Assembly (NCBI GenBank): GCA_020746875.1
Contig: JAGTJL010000003.1
Span: 1,116,001 to 1,180,000 of the forward strand
DNA: 64,000 nt
Direction: 5' to 3'
Source: Rhexocercosporidium sp. MPI-PUGE-AT-0058
Taxonomy: Eukaryota; Ascomycota; Leotiomycetes; Helotiales
Positions 35,978-46,942 of this stretch are shown piece after piece (within the stretch, counting starts at the first letter, position 1; every line of letters begins with the position of its first letter). The translations under genes and the position numbers were made by a program. A model generated the notes under the pieces. It worked only from the letters and a program-made list of their open reading frames with translations. It had not been told where the DNA came from and made no database searches.

Positions 35978-38900
35978 ATGGGAAAGTTGATACGCCTCGA
36001 ACTCTTCAGTAAGTTGGTCGCATGCCTTATACGGTCCGCTTTCTTACCGCGAGACAGACTTCAAGTCCTACAAGGGGCACCATACTCTTCTATTTGGCGA
36101 TTCCTACTTCACCTCGATTATCGGCCCCAATGGCTCTGGAAAATCGAATTCGTAAGTAATATAGATCGCATTTACTCGTCAATATGTCTAACTTCGCTCA
36201 GTATGGATGCCATTTCCTTCGTTCTTGGTATCAAGTCTTCCCACCTCCGCTCGGCGCATCTTCGAGATCTTGTCTACCGTGGTCGCGTGTTGAAAACTTC
36301 AAAGATCAATGACGATGGATCTGCCGCCGCCCCAGGTGCAAATGGCAACGCGAACGGGGATGGGGAGGCCTCGGACGAGGAATCACAATCGCAGCGCCCT
36401 GGTCGCAATGATCCCAAGAGCGCATGGGTCATGGCAGTCTACGAAGATGATGCTGGGGATGAGCAGAAGTGGAAGCGTACAATCACCAACCAGGGCTCGA
36501 GCGAATATCGAATAAATGAGCGCGTTGTTACTGCGCAACAATACAACGAGTCTTTGGAATCCGAAAATATTCTCATCAAGGCCCGAAACTTTCTCGTTTT
36601 CCAGGGAGATGTTGAGGCAATCGCATCCCAGTCGCCAAAGGACCTTACTCGGTTGATTGAACAGATTTCTGGAAGCTTGGAATATAAGGCGGAGTACGAG
36701 CGCTTGCAGGAGGAGTCGGAACAGGCAGCCGAGAATCAGAACTACAATCTCCACCGTCGCCGTGGTATCAATTCCGAGATCAAGCAATATCAGGAACAGA
36801 AGAAGGAAGCTGAAGCTTTCCAGGCGAAGGCAGACGAACGGGATGATGCGATTGTCACTCACATCCTATGGAAGCTATACCACTTCCAGCGCGTCATGGA
36901 GGAGTCAACCGCCAGTATTCAGGAGCATCAAGAGAATCTGAAGGAATATCGACGCGGAGTCGAAAAATACGAAAAGACGCTTGACGAGGCTCGCCAAGCC
37001 CAGGCGAAGGTTAGCAAGGATGTCGCCAAAGTGGAGAGGAATATCAAGAAAAAGGAGAAGGATGTTGAGGCAAAGGAGAACGACTTGGTACCAATTGACG
37101 AAAAGGTCGATATCAGCAACAACGAAATTGAGAAACTCCGAAAGAGAATCGAGACCGTTATCAAGGAACGCGATAGTCAAGTGGCGGCTGTACAGAAGAC
37201 CAAAAAGGATCTGGCTACCGTTGAGAAAGCTGAGAAGCAGTTCGAGCTTCAGTGGCAGGAGACCCTCAAGAAGCAGGGAAAACAGCTAAGCGAGGCAGAT
37301 TTCAAGGAGTACAATACTCTAAGATCACAAGTGGTTGCGAAGACAGCGAGTAATCAGTCCAAATTGGATAATCTTGTCCGACAAATGAAGACGGATGAAG
37401 TCACGGTCAACAGTCTCAAGGGAAAAGTTGAAGCCCTCAAAGCTTCTGTTGAGAAACATGAGGCCGAAGTTACATCCATTAATCAGCGCAAGGAAGCTAC
37501 CAAGCTCTCAGTAAAGGAAATCTCGAAGGAAATCGATGCCAAAAAGAAGGAATTCAACCACATTCAATCTGAGCGCGTTCGAATCAACCAACTGCATACC
37601 GAGAAAGAGGAAAAGCTCCAGGCTCTGATGAAAACCATCGAGGAGGCCAATTTCGGTCGCAGACAAAATGCCAAAGAACAACGAACCAAAGATACCATCG
37701 TTTCGCTCAAGCGACTCTATCCAGGGGTCCGTGGTCGCATTGGAGATCTATGCAAGCCAAAGCAAAAGAAGTTCGAAGAGGCTGTCAGCACCGCTCTTGG
37801 TCGAGACTTTGACTCCGTGGTTGTTGACACTGAGAAGATTGGCACAGAATGTGTACAATATCTCAAGGACCAGCGCGCCAGCCCAATGACCTTTATTCCT
37901 CTAGACAACATCAAAGTATCTGCCCCCGATGCTAATCTGAAAGGCCTATCTAAGGCTCGCCTGACCATCGATACCATCGACTTTGATTCTTCCCTGGAAC
38001 GAGCTATGGCCTATGCATGTGGAAGTTCGATTGTTTGCGATGACTTGCCAACTGCCAAGGATATCGTCTACAGGAGACACATGCAAGTGAAAGCCGTCAC
38101 ATTTGAAGGATTCGTCATTTACAAAGATGGACCAATGACTGGCGGTCGTCTTCCAGAGAATAAAGGCAACAAGCGAAAATTTGGAGATGATGACATTGAG
38201 AAACTCAGAGCTCAGGCCGAGAAGTTCCGCGAGGAGATTGAGGCTCTTCCCAAAGTGAACCGAAGAGGGACAGCGGAGGAGGCCCTTCAAAGTGACTTGG
38301 CTGCTCTCGAACAACGCCTGGCTTATGCTAAAAGCGAGCTGGCGGCGTTCGAACAGAATCTTGCGAGCAAGAAAAAGGAGCTGGCCAATCAACAGCGTCA
38401 ATTGCAGGAGATGACACCCAAATATGAAGAGAAGCAAGGTGAACTTGAGAGCATCACCGACACCGTCAATGAATTCAGAGAAGCTGTGGCAAAGGTCCAG
38501 GATCAGATCTTCGTCGGATTCTGTAAGCGGCTGGGATATTCCGATATTCGAGCCTACGAAGCACAGCAGGGTAGTCTGGAGCAAGAAGCCGCCGAGAAGA
38601 AGAACAGTTTCGAGGTGCAGAAGCAGCGTCTCGCTCGTCAAGTAGACTGGGAAACCAATCAGCAAAAAGCAACAAACGCTCGTGTCAAGTCAATGGAGAA
38701 TCGTGTTGAAGCACTGGAGCAGCAGATCGAAGAGTTTAGAAGTGAGAAGGAAACTCTCGAGAATGCCATCGATGTCGACAGGGCACAGATCACGGAGCTA
38801 GAGGATGAAGTGCACAAATTGAAGGAGAAACTTGCAGCAAAGAGTGAGAAGGTGAACCAGGCGCGCAACGAATTGCAAAAACGAAGCAAGGAGATCGACA

Positions 38901-39968
38901 GCCGGACCAAGGCTATCGCATCACTGGAGACCGAAGTTCAACGTAATGCTTCTGGTAGATACGCCTTGCTACGACGCTGCAAGCTCGAACAGATTGCCAT
39001 TCCCTTGGCGGCAAATTCAAGGAAACTTGACTCACTACCTGTTGATGACAACGTCCTTCAAACAGACCCCGACGCGATGGATGTTGACGAGGACGAGGAT
39101 GAGGAAGTTGCCGCGGATGCAGTGAAGGACTACGGTATCGAAGTCAGCTTCGAAGATCTTGAGGATGATCTGAAGAAGGTAAGTCGATAGATCGTTTACT
39201 CTAAGCGGGAGCTAACACTTTAACAGCCTGACGAAGAAGAAATTGAGGAACAGCTCTTGCAGCGAGTCACTGATTTGAACTCAGAACTTGAGAAACTCAA
39301 CCCCAACATGCGAGCCATCGATCGACTGGATGGTGTTGAGGCTCGCCTCAAATCTACCGAAAAGGACTTTGAAGATGCCCGAAAATCAGCCAAAAAGTCG
39401 AGAGAGGCCTTCCAAGAAGTCAAGGAGAAGCGCTTCGACCTCTTCAACAAAGCTTTCTCTCACATTTCCGAGCAAATCACTCATGTATACAAGGATCTCA
39501 CCCGGTCTTCCACGTTCCCTCTCGGTGGTCAAGCTTATCTGGATATCGAAGATAGCGATGCGCCCTACCTTTCAGGCATCAAGTACCACGCCATGCCTCC
39601 ACTTAAACGATTCCGAGATATGGAGCACCTTTCCGGTGGAGAGAAGACCATGGCCGCCCTTGCTCTGCTATTTGCAGTTCACTCATATCAACCAAGTCCT
39701 TTCTTCGTGCTTGATGAGGTCGATGCTGCTCTTGACAACGCGAACGTCGAAAAGATCAAGAACTATATTCGCGAGCACGCTGGTCCTGGAATGCAATTTA
39801 TCGTCATCAGTTTGAAGACTGGTCTGTTCCAGGGTAGCGAGAGTCTGGTGGGTGTATTCAGGGACCAGGAAGCCAACAGCTCCAAGACTTTAACCCTTGA
39901 CGTAAGTTCACTTCTATTTGAAGCGATATCAGCATACTGACAAATCTTAGCTTCGTAAATATGTCTGA
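35978..39968 (+). CDS. SMC1: cohesin subunit SMC1 (Psm1), 1264 aa
   Basis: Exons 35978-36008, 36058-36151, 36202-39178, 39227-39901 and 39951-39968 give 1264 aa; the last exon codes only LRKYV and the stop. With SMC3 the protein forms the cohesin ring that holds sister chromatids. Exon 2 carries Walker A, GPNGSGKSN, at about residues 33-41. The Q-loop side motif VFQGDVEAIASQSPKDLTRLIEQISGS is clear. Long coiled coils flank the hinge at about residues 545-685 (GVRGRIGDLCKPKQKKFEEA onward). The C-terminal head has LSGGEKTMAALALLFA at about 1169 and Walker B FFVLDEVDAALDNANV at about 1194. A Gly/Asn/acidic insertion at about residues 76-115 sits in the N-terminal head between beta strands, as in other filamentous fungi. 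An acidic patch (DPDAMDVDEDEDEE) lies before exon 4. Complete and apparently functional. Confidence 0.97.
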
Positions 39969-40425
39969 TTGTGAATCTGCATTCGGATCATGCATGGTTA
40001 AAGGCGATAAGGATATGGAAATCTTGCTGGCAGGCGCAAGTCAAGGCGAGTCATCGGGAAGAAACACATAGCACGGTTGGAGATTTGCGATGATTGAACG
40101 CCGGGGTTGCATGTTGTTGGATGTATGTAGTTGTACTTGGGGATAAAGGCTCCGGATTTGCTATGTGGCTTTCTGCACATGATACATGATTCTCTCAGCT
40201 TATTAGAGGAGGAGAATAACGAGGAATGATTAGTCTTGATTCGAGTTAACTTTCACTGCGCCAGCATTCCCTCAGCATGTGACTACGTGCTTCCCCTCTC
40301 TCCCCGGAAGAGGCATTCGTCGATTAGTAGCAATTTTTATGACATTGAATCTCTGTTGGTCTTGCATTGTTTTGTTGCTGCCTTTGGTTCTTGACGTACT
40401 TCTAGAGATTTACGTTTTGACGCTC
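39969..40425. other. 3' flank of SMC1
   Basis: Untranslated tail and spacer between SMC1 and the Tc1/mariner element. Nothing else seen. Confidence 0.4.
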
Positions 40426-41810
40426 TACTGTCCCCCTCCAGATTAAAGGGCCAATTAAGCGAGCGGGCAAAACCTTGAATTTCTTACCACACCTATTTAC
40501 TTATATAACTCCACCAATTTTGAAGCTATTCATATAGAAATTGTACCTATTGATTTGTTAGCCTCTTCTCTTTAATTGCATCCAAAAATTAGAAATATAC
40601 GAGCAAAACTGACCTCAATATTTCGTCTGCCACCCATCTGCCGCGATACAAGCCTCTATCCTATGGCTCATGGTACGATACAAAGCATCGAACCTTGCTT
40701 TCGGAATAGCTGCCTAACACACTTTGAGAGCCTCTTCTATATCTTCGCGATCCTGCTCCGACTTTCCTTTACACGCTGAGAGTTCAGGGTACATTTCTAT
40801 CATCATCTGCTTAAGGAGGTGCCAGATGTGCTCGATCGGGTTAAGATCCGGGCTATAAGGTGGCCAATCCATAACGATTATGCCACGCTCTGCAAACCAA
40901 TCCCGGACCTTGTGAGCAGTATGAATAGGGGCGTTATCTTGCATGAATATATAGCCCGGATCGTCTAATTCCTCAAACCACGGCTCAACCTGGCCATCCA
41001 AAACCTCGATGTACGAGTTAGCAGAATACCCATGTTTCTTAGACTCAAAATCTCGATCCATAACGTATAAATCGGATCGCCCGTTATCCCAAAAGCATCC
41101 CCAGACCATTACAGTCATGCCTTTTGACGCTTTGTAAGTCTCGATCATGTCGTGGTCCCATTTTTGAGCCGGGGTGCGGAATACCCATTTCGTCTTCTTG
41201 CCCTTCCCCCGCTCTACAGAACACTCGTCACTCCACATTACAAGGCCCCATTCCTCGTAGCTCATATTTCTATGGCGTATACACCAAGCAAGCCGCGCAG
41301 CTCGATGTTCTTCCGTAAGCTCAGGTCTCTTCGCAGCCCTCCAATTGCGTATATTGTGTTTCAAAAGCTCTCGCTTAATCGTAGAGTCTGAATATTTCTT
41401 CCCTTGGGCGTCACGGACTTGCTGATAAGTATCGCCGGGGAAATTCTTAATATAGCGAACGAGAGATCGTAGGTCTCGTACGGTATAAGTTTTCGTAGTA
41501 CCAGGTCTAGGTTGAGAAACGCCTTCAACGCGTAGATGTGCGAGGGCGAGGGTAGACCTAACGGCTGAGCGGGAGACTTTGAGGAGGGTCTGAATACCTT
41601 TGGTTTTTATACCATCAGCATGAGCCTGTTCGATTCGACCTCTCTTGTATGGAGTAACATCCTTCCCACGAGCAATATTTGGTGATATAGCACCGAGGGG
41701 TCTACGTTGTGGTGGCATTTTGTTGTCGAATAAATAAGGAAGGAAAATAAGTAACACGAAAAGTCGCGCTTTTACGCGTTCTCGGCTAATTAATCTGACT
41801 AAGTATAGTA
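40426..41810 (-). mobile_element. Tc1/mariner-type DNA transposon, about 1.4 kb
   Basis: The ends are proposed from imperfect terminal inverted repeats. The left end reads CTGTCCCCCTCCAGATTA from 40428 and the right end, in reverse complement, reads CTATACTTAGTCAGATTA ending at 41808. A TA dinucleotide flanks each side (40426-40427 and 41809-41810), as expected for the TA target duplication of this superfamily. A second, inner similarity pairs 40453-40472 with 41770-41791. The outer repeats match at only about 11 of 18 positions, so the ends have diverged or the exact border is slightly off. The element sits between the convergent 3' ends of SMC1 and the NACHT gene. Confidence 0.65.
40714..41718 (-). 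CDS. Tc1/mariner DD34E transposase, C-terminus cut by nonsense codon
   Basis: The minus-strand frame from MPPQRRPLG runs 334 aa to a TAG at 40716-40714. The N-terminal 110 residues hold two helix-turn-helix units (YKRGRIEQAHADGIKTKGIQ...LKVSRSAVRSTL, and a second around VRDLRSLVRYIKN). The catalytic triad is visible: WSDECSVE (first Asp), FMQDNAPIHTA (second Asp) and PPYSPDLNPIEHIWHLLK (Glu 34 residues after the second Asp). Past the TAG the same frame continues 33 codons to a TGA at 40615 and encodes AAIPKARFDALYRTMSHRIE then ACIAADGWQTKY, the usual C-terminus of such transposases. The TAG therefore truncates an otherwise uninterrupted gene. A tryptophan TGG at this site would need one G-to-A change. 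The transposase is probably inactive or weakened; all catalytic residues remain. Confidence 0.9.
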   Translation of the reverse strand: MPPQRRPLGAISPNIARGKDVTPYKRGRIEQAHADGIKTKGIQTLLKVSRSAVRSTLALAHLRVEGVSQPRPGTTKTYTVRDLRSLVRYIKNFPGDTYQQVRDAQGKKYSDSTIKRELLKHNIRNWRAAKRPELTEEHRAARLAWCIRHRNMSYEEWGLVMWSDECSVERGKGKKTKWVFRTPAQKWDHDMIETYKASKGMTVMVWGCFWDNGRSDLYVMDRDFESKKHGYSANSYIEVLDGQVEPWFEELDDPGYIFMQDNAPIHTAHKVRDWFAERGIIVMDWPPYSPDLNPIEHIWHLLKQMMIEMYPELSACKGKSEQDREDIEEALKVC

Positions 41811-41980
41811 CATGTCACAGCTTCTTGATTGCTCATATAAACATTGGAGGGATGATAGGGCTAATGTGAGCTGGTGGTGGGAAAGAGGGATCAATCCGTT
41901 GGTTGGCTTTCCATCACATCCCGTCGCGTCCGATCGTCCATTGAGGAGACAGTCATTGCTGACCTTCTCGCCTTTATACT

Positions 41981-44390
41981 TCAACGCATGGAAAACATTG
42001 ACCTGAGTTTCGACAATCCACCAAGCAAGCCTTGACTCTGGAAATTCTCTGTCGACGTTAGATGAGAGTCCCGAGAAGATATGTCGTTTGTGTTGCCCAC
42101 TACTTCTTTCTGTCTCCTCATAGTTTGGTCCAATTCCCGCAATAACGTTGCTCCGTCCTGGTCATAGTCAGGGTCAGCTTCCAAAGCGTCGGCATGATAT
42201 TTCAATGTTTGGGCAAAGGTCCAGATCGGACCTTCATCCTGGAAATATTCTGGATCCTGCGGAGCTGTCTTGATTTGACATAGTATTACTTCACAGATGG
42301 CTCTATCGGAGTTGAATTCTTCCCCTGCCCATTCGCTCAGCATGGCCTGCATATCCGGTAATATCAAAAAGTCACGAACGGTTCGGTGTAGGAAGTCAAC
42401 CTTCCAGTTGAACAGCACGCTGGAGGAGAGCGTGCTGTCATTGTAGTTGCTTGAGTCATAGAATTGCACCTCCAGTAAGCCTTTGCAGCAAGCATTGAGC
42501 CTCTTCCGCATTTGTTTCAATCGCGCATTCGTTTTCTGCACGCTGAGAGATTCGATACCTAGTTTGAAGGCAAAATCTGGATCTTCCTGATCAAGAAACC
42601 AATAGCTCATCAGAGGCAATATCTCATGGGCTGTGAGGGTGACTTGAAACATATGAGCTGTCTGCTTGCGATAGAAACTATTAATAGTAAAGAGTATTTT
42701 CTCAAAGTATTCGTTGAGATCCGTAGGCAGTAGCCGAAGTCTTCTTTGCAAGTCAACAATCCGATCAGCATTTGTGAGTCCTTCAAGAAGCGACCGAACA
42801 ACGAGGAAAACCCAGAAGACGCCCTTTGCTGCATCGACAATTTCCTCGACCAGATTTAGAGACTGGCTTTCCTCCTCGTCCAAATTTGGATAACTCGGAT
42901 CCTTTTCAAAAGTATCCCTAACATATAATTCGATGTCTTTTCGGGTGAGGTTCTCAATGTACAACTTCCTCGAGGGATCCTGTCCGTAGACCTTCTCGAA
43001 TTCGTTCCAGGGGCGACTAGAAATGCATATCTTTAGCTGCTTAGAAGACATAAGAAGTCGAACCAGTTGGATGATGTCGTTCGGCTTCCCTTCATATTCG
43101 TCGAGGCCATCAATGAAGAAGATTATTTTCACTTGAGAAGTGACGAGCTCGGTCGTGACTCGCTGGAACGCTGCCAAAAGTTCACTTATATTGAAAAAGC
43201 CGGGGATGTATCCAGGATTGTGTTTTCCAGAAATGTGAGAATACCAATGGCCTGGAAATGCTTTCGAAATCAGCGACGGGCATTGCCGCAGGACCTGATA
43301 AAGCATGGAACGCAACAATCCTTCTTGAGACTTCTGTAGTGAAACTCTTCCAGCGTTCCAGAAGAAGAAGCTTGAGATGATGATTTTGTGGTCACCTGTC
43401 CACCCTTCCACGTGCACTTTGATCACCTCATGGTGTTCACCTAGCCGCTGTTAGTATACACTAACATTATAAGCGAGACATCCGCGTGGTTGTTTTCAAA
43501 ATAGAAGATGTCGGCTTACAGAGGTATTTCATTAGCGTAGACTTCCCTGAGCCAGGTTTACCAGATACCCAGTACAAGGTCTCATCTGACTTGAGCCATT
43601 CAACGAATTTGGTTGGAGCTCTGGAGTTTTGATCGGCTGACGACTCTTCCAAAATCCAGGAAAACGTTTGTGCATGCGCAGCTCGAATGGAGGCGTGGCG
43701 ATCGTCCATGGTGTAAAAGCGTAGGGAGGCTAGAATACGCTGCTCCGATTCATACTCAACTCCCTTTTCGGCTGAGCAAGACAGGTTCTCCAGCGTCTTC
43801 TGCTTTATGGCACTCCCATCTGCCCCAGATCTCATCTCGGCAAACAGATGTTTAAACTCCTCTTGGAGTTTCTGGATATCGTCTGTTCTGGCCACCTGGG
43901 ACATTTGGCTTTCTGTCTCCATCCTGGCTAACATTGCGAGCGCCATCGATTGCTTATTGGCAAGACCTCGGATGCCCATGCGCTGTTCGATACGATCAAG
44001 TCTCACTTGAAGGGCTTCGATTTCTCCTTTCTTCCGAACACTTTGTAAAGCTTGATAAAAGCTCTTCCATTTCTTGTGGTTGCCTTTAACTTTGATGCTC
44101 TCTAGGACGAGAAGCAGTTCGGTTGAGACCTCTAAGCACTGTTTACTGAGATTCAGAAGATCGCTCTCTTCCTCCGTCATCGTGTTGCGGGTATAAGAAA
44201 CATCAGGTGGGTTGACTTGTAGAGCTAGCCTTTGTAGGTCTTGTGTGAGCCCTTCAAGCTCCACATTCTCCAATTTCGCGCCCGATGAGGAGGCGTAGAG
44301 ACTGTGGGTCGCCGAGATAAGCTTGCTCGTAAAGTCTACGAACTGAACAATATTGCTTGCTAGTCCAAGGACTGTGAGAGGATCCATCAT
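41981..44390 (-). CDS. NACHT-domain STAND (NLR-like) protein, 776 aa
   Basis: Two exons on the minus strand, 44390-43520 and 43440-41981, give 776 aa. The N-terminus (MMDPLTVLGLASNIVQFVDF) belongs to the fungal N-terminal domain of STAND proteins. A helical linker follows. The NACHT module has Walker A GKPGSGKST at about residues 277-285, just before the intron, and Walker B KIIFFIDGLDEYEG at about 395-407, then ISSRPWNEFE (sensor-like). The C-terminal half (YFEKILFTINSFYRKQTAHM, then WFLDQEDPDF and FLHRTVRDFL) is the helical region common in this fungal subfamily. No ankyrin, WD40 or TPR repeats follow, so ligand sensing by repeats is absent or lies elsewhere. Such proteins are thought to switch by nucleotide-driven assembly and to trigger incompatibility or defence cell death. 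Its divergent neighbour encodes a HET domain. The ORF is intact and the intron joint is in phase. Confidence 0.9.
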
Positions 44391-44766
44391 GTGCTTAGAA
44401 TAACTTTACGTAGCTCTTGTGACAAGTCGGTAGCTATGGGCGAACGGTCTTGTGTAGAGAGACAACTTGCCGTGGCTGGAAATTCATACAGTGAAGGTAT
44501 GATTAGTCGTCGTTTCCATCTATCCTAGATCGAAACTGATGGCTTCTGATGTTCATGCGACACTCATGAAGAGCTGAACTTTCGATTGATGAGTCAGCTC
44601 TTCAGCCCCCAAGGCTGCCTGCCTGCATCTCAAAAACTTTGCCTTTTCGAGCAGCCGTCTCCAAGTCTGAAATCTGTCGATCGCTGTGTTTTTCCATTTA
44701 CTCATTATCTTCCCTACTCGGCCACCTCATAGGATATTAGAAAGGGAGAGAAGGACAGAAATCGCA
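44391..44766. promoter_or_regulatory. 376-bp bidirectional promoter between NLR and HET genes
   Basis: The NACHT gene and the HET gene start head to head across this interval, so they probably share control elements. A TGAGTCA word, the core site of Gcn4/AP-1-type bZIP factors, lies at about 44589-44595. No other element is clear. Co-regulation is inferred from geometry only. Confidence 0.45.
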
Positions 44767-46942
44767 ATGACAGCGTCACAGGGTCTACCATACCGCGGTC
44801 GAATAGAAGATGCCTACATATATCAAGGCTTACAGAAGCGCGAAATTCGTCTTTTCAAGCTCGCTCCAGCTTTATTCAATGACACTCCGATCAGTGTGGA
44901 GTTATTTTCGTGCTCCTTAGATGCTACAAATCTTGTCGAGTACGAGACAATATCATATCTCTGGGGTGGTGCCGAGGACAGATGTGAAATTTTCTGTGAC
45001 GAGAAACGACTCCGAATACCGAAAAATCTTTCCGATGCTCTTCTATACCTCAGAAACAGATATCAGCCCAGGATATTTTGGACAGATACGATATCAATCA
45101 ACCAAGGAGATGATGGGGAAAAGAACATACAGATTGGCCTAATGGCTTCCATCCACCGCCAAGCCACTCGATCGAGCTTTTGGGCTGGGCTTGAACTCCC
45201 ATCGACAAGGCCAGCCTTTATGCTGCTTTCCAAACTTCGAAAAGCTCGAAATGCAGTATTCAAAGACTCTGTCGTTTCTTCTCTTCAAGAAACTTCGGAT
45301 TTCCGTCATCTAGAGGACTATCGAAGAAGACTCCCTCCACCAGCTTCGCCAGACTGGAAATCGCTTGAGGAACTTCTTGATGCGCGAATCCTAACACGGT
45401 GAGGGATTTCATGCTGTGTGGGAATGCATCCGAAGAAACTCTGATTGGTCGTAGGGCTTAGACTGTACCAGACATCGTAGCTTGCCAAAATCCAATTCTA
45501 TGCTGTGGGATGGAAATGCCCTGGGCCGATGTGTGCTACGCTTTGGAAGGCTATGCTTCCTACAGTCACCCAAACGTCATCAAATCACCTGGACTCCAGA
45601 TTATTCTCCAATTCGAGAATTTGCGACGACGTTTCTGTGAAAAGAGGGAACTTACATTGGATATGCTTCTGGATGTTACGAGAAGCCTGAAGGCCACGAA
45701 TTGGAGAGACAACATATACGCCTGCTATGGTATCTTTCACTTGGCGGCGCCTTATGCATCCGAAGCATTTCCTTTGCCGGATTACAAATTAGAAATTAAA
45801 GATCTGTATCGCATAATTGGCAGAGCCTTGAGCAGCGGCGGTGGTTTCGGCCCTACTCATTCATCGTTTTCAATGATTGAAGACAGTAACCGTCGAGAGT
45901 CTGATAGTGACCTTTTGTCCTGGTGCGTACTTCCTAGTGTTCCCCCCTCCGTCTTTAGTCTTAGGACACCCTTGGTGTTTGCAAGCATGCTATACCGGTT
46001 TCATGTGTCGGAGCCCATGCTAGCCCACTGAAAGATCTTGAAAAACTCAGACTAACTCCAGAGTCGCCTTCTAGGATGCCAGGTAAGCTCTATTTTTTAA
46101 TTATACTATCCCCATGAGCCGTAATGCGTCCGTTTCGGTGTTGTGGAGGTTAACTTTACTGGTGCCCAGATTGGAGCAAGCCATTGCATCGTTACCGGCT
46201 GAATCAAATGAAATGCCACTTTCAAGCGTCCGGAAACATTCTGCCAAGCGTATCACAGCAACCCTCACGTACTAACACAGGTGCCGAATTGTTTGATGGT
46301 CTAGTGATTGATCGAGTAGACAAAGTCTCAAGCTTCCTTCCTCCCCGTCGACCTTACGACAAATTCAATATCAGCGGTGCAAATGCATTCTTCTTCCTAG
46401 AGTGGTTTGAATGGGTGGAAGAACATGCGTTACGAGATTACGAAGGGGACAGAGACAGGTAATCTGGTGGTACTAGAAGTCCTATGTAGGAACATGTACT
46501 GAATTTCCCAAGGTTGCTGCTCGACTGGATAGAAACAGTCCAAGCAAAAGGTTGTGACGTCTGGCGAGACCCATCATGGTCCGACTCGGCATGTGTCCTC
46601 TCCCAGGTCCGAAAATGGCTCAAATACCTCGAAGATGAAAAGAAAGAAGAAACAGAACAGATCAGACAGCTCCACGCAGCAGCACTGCCCTCGCACGGCC
46701 GAAGGTTCGCCATCACCTCCCGTGGCCACTTCTGCCTCGTACCTCGAGGGACACAGCCGAATGATGCTATCTGTATCTTGCATGGAGCTAAGGTTCCTTT
46801 TGTCCTTCGAGAACGGGTGATGAAGTCTAAGATGGTGGCTGAGAATTGGAAGAATGTGGGGGAATGTTATGTGCATGGTGCGATGCTTGGAGAGGCATTG
46901 AAATGGCAGGGCGTTCAGGAGGTAACATTTGATATTCGGTGA
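44767..46942 (+). pseudogene. HET-domain (heterokaryon incompatibility) gene, disrupted
   Basis: The gene structure is recognisable: exons 44767-45398, 45455-46082, 46170-46458 and 46513-46942. Exon 1 encodes a HET domain (VEYETISYLWGG, RIFWTDTISINQGDDGEKNIQIGLM, TRSSFWAG). Exon 2 opens GCT TAG ACT GTA; families of this type have Trp here (xWTVQEIV), so the TAG at 45459-45461 is a premature stop. Further on, the frame reading LTLDMLLDVTRSLKATNWRDNIYACYG ends after DLLSWC, while the frame joining exon 3 reads AIPVSCVGAHASPLKDLEKL; a one-base loss (or two-base gain) near 45960-45990 separates them. The last exons are clean, including GRRFAITSRGHFCLVPRGTQPNDAICILHG and VGECYVHG. No splice choice I tried removes both lesions. 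The full protein would be about 660 aa. It may still yield a 210-aa HET fragment. Confidence 0.75.

Noticed and set aside
40714..41757. Longer transposase start MLLIFLPYLFDNK
   Set aside because: The 13 extra residues are hydrophobic and unlike the family; MPPQRRPLG is the natural start.
45923..45985. Hidden intron that would rescue the HET frame
   Set aside because: Candidate GT..AG pairs are 36, 42 or 63 nt, all multiples of three, so none corrects the frame; the upstream TAG would remain anyway.
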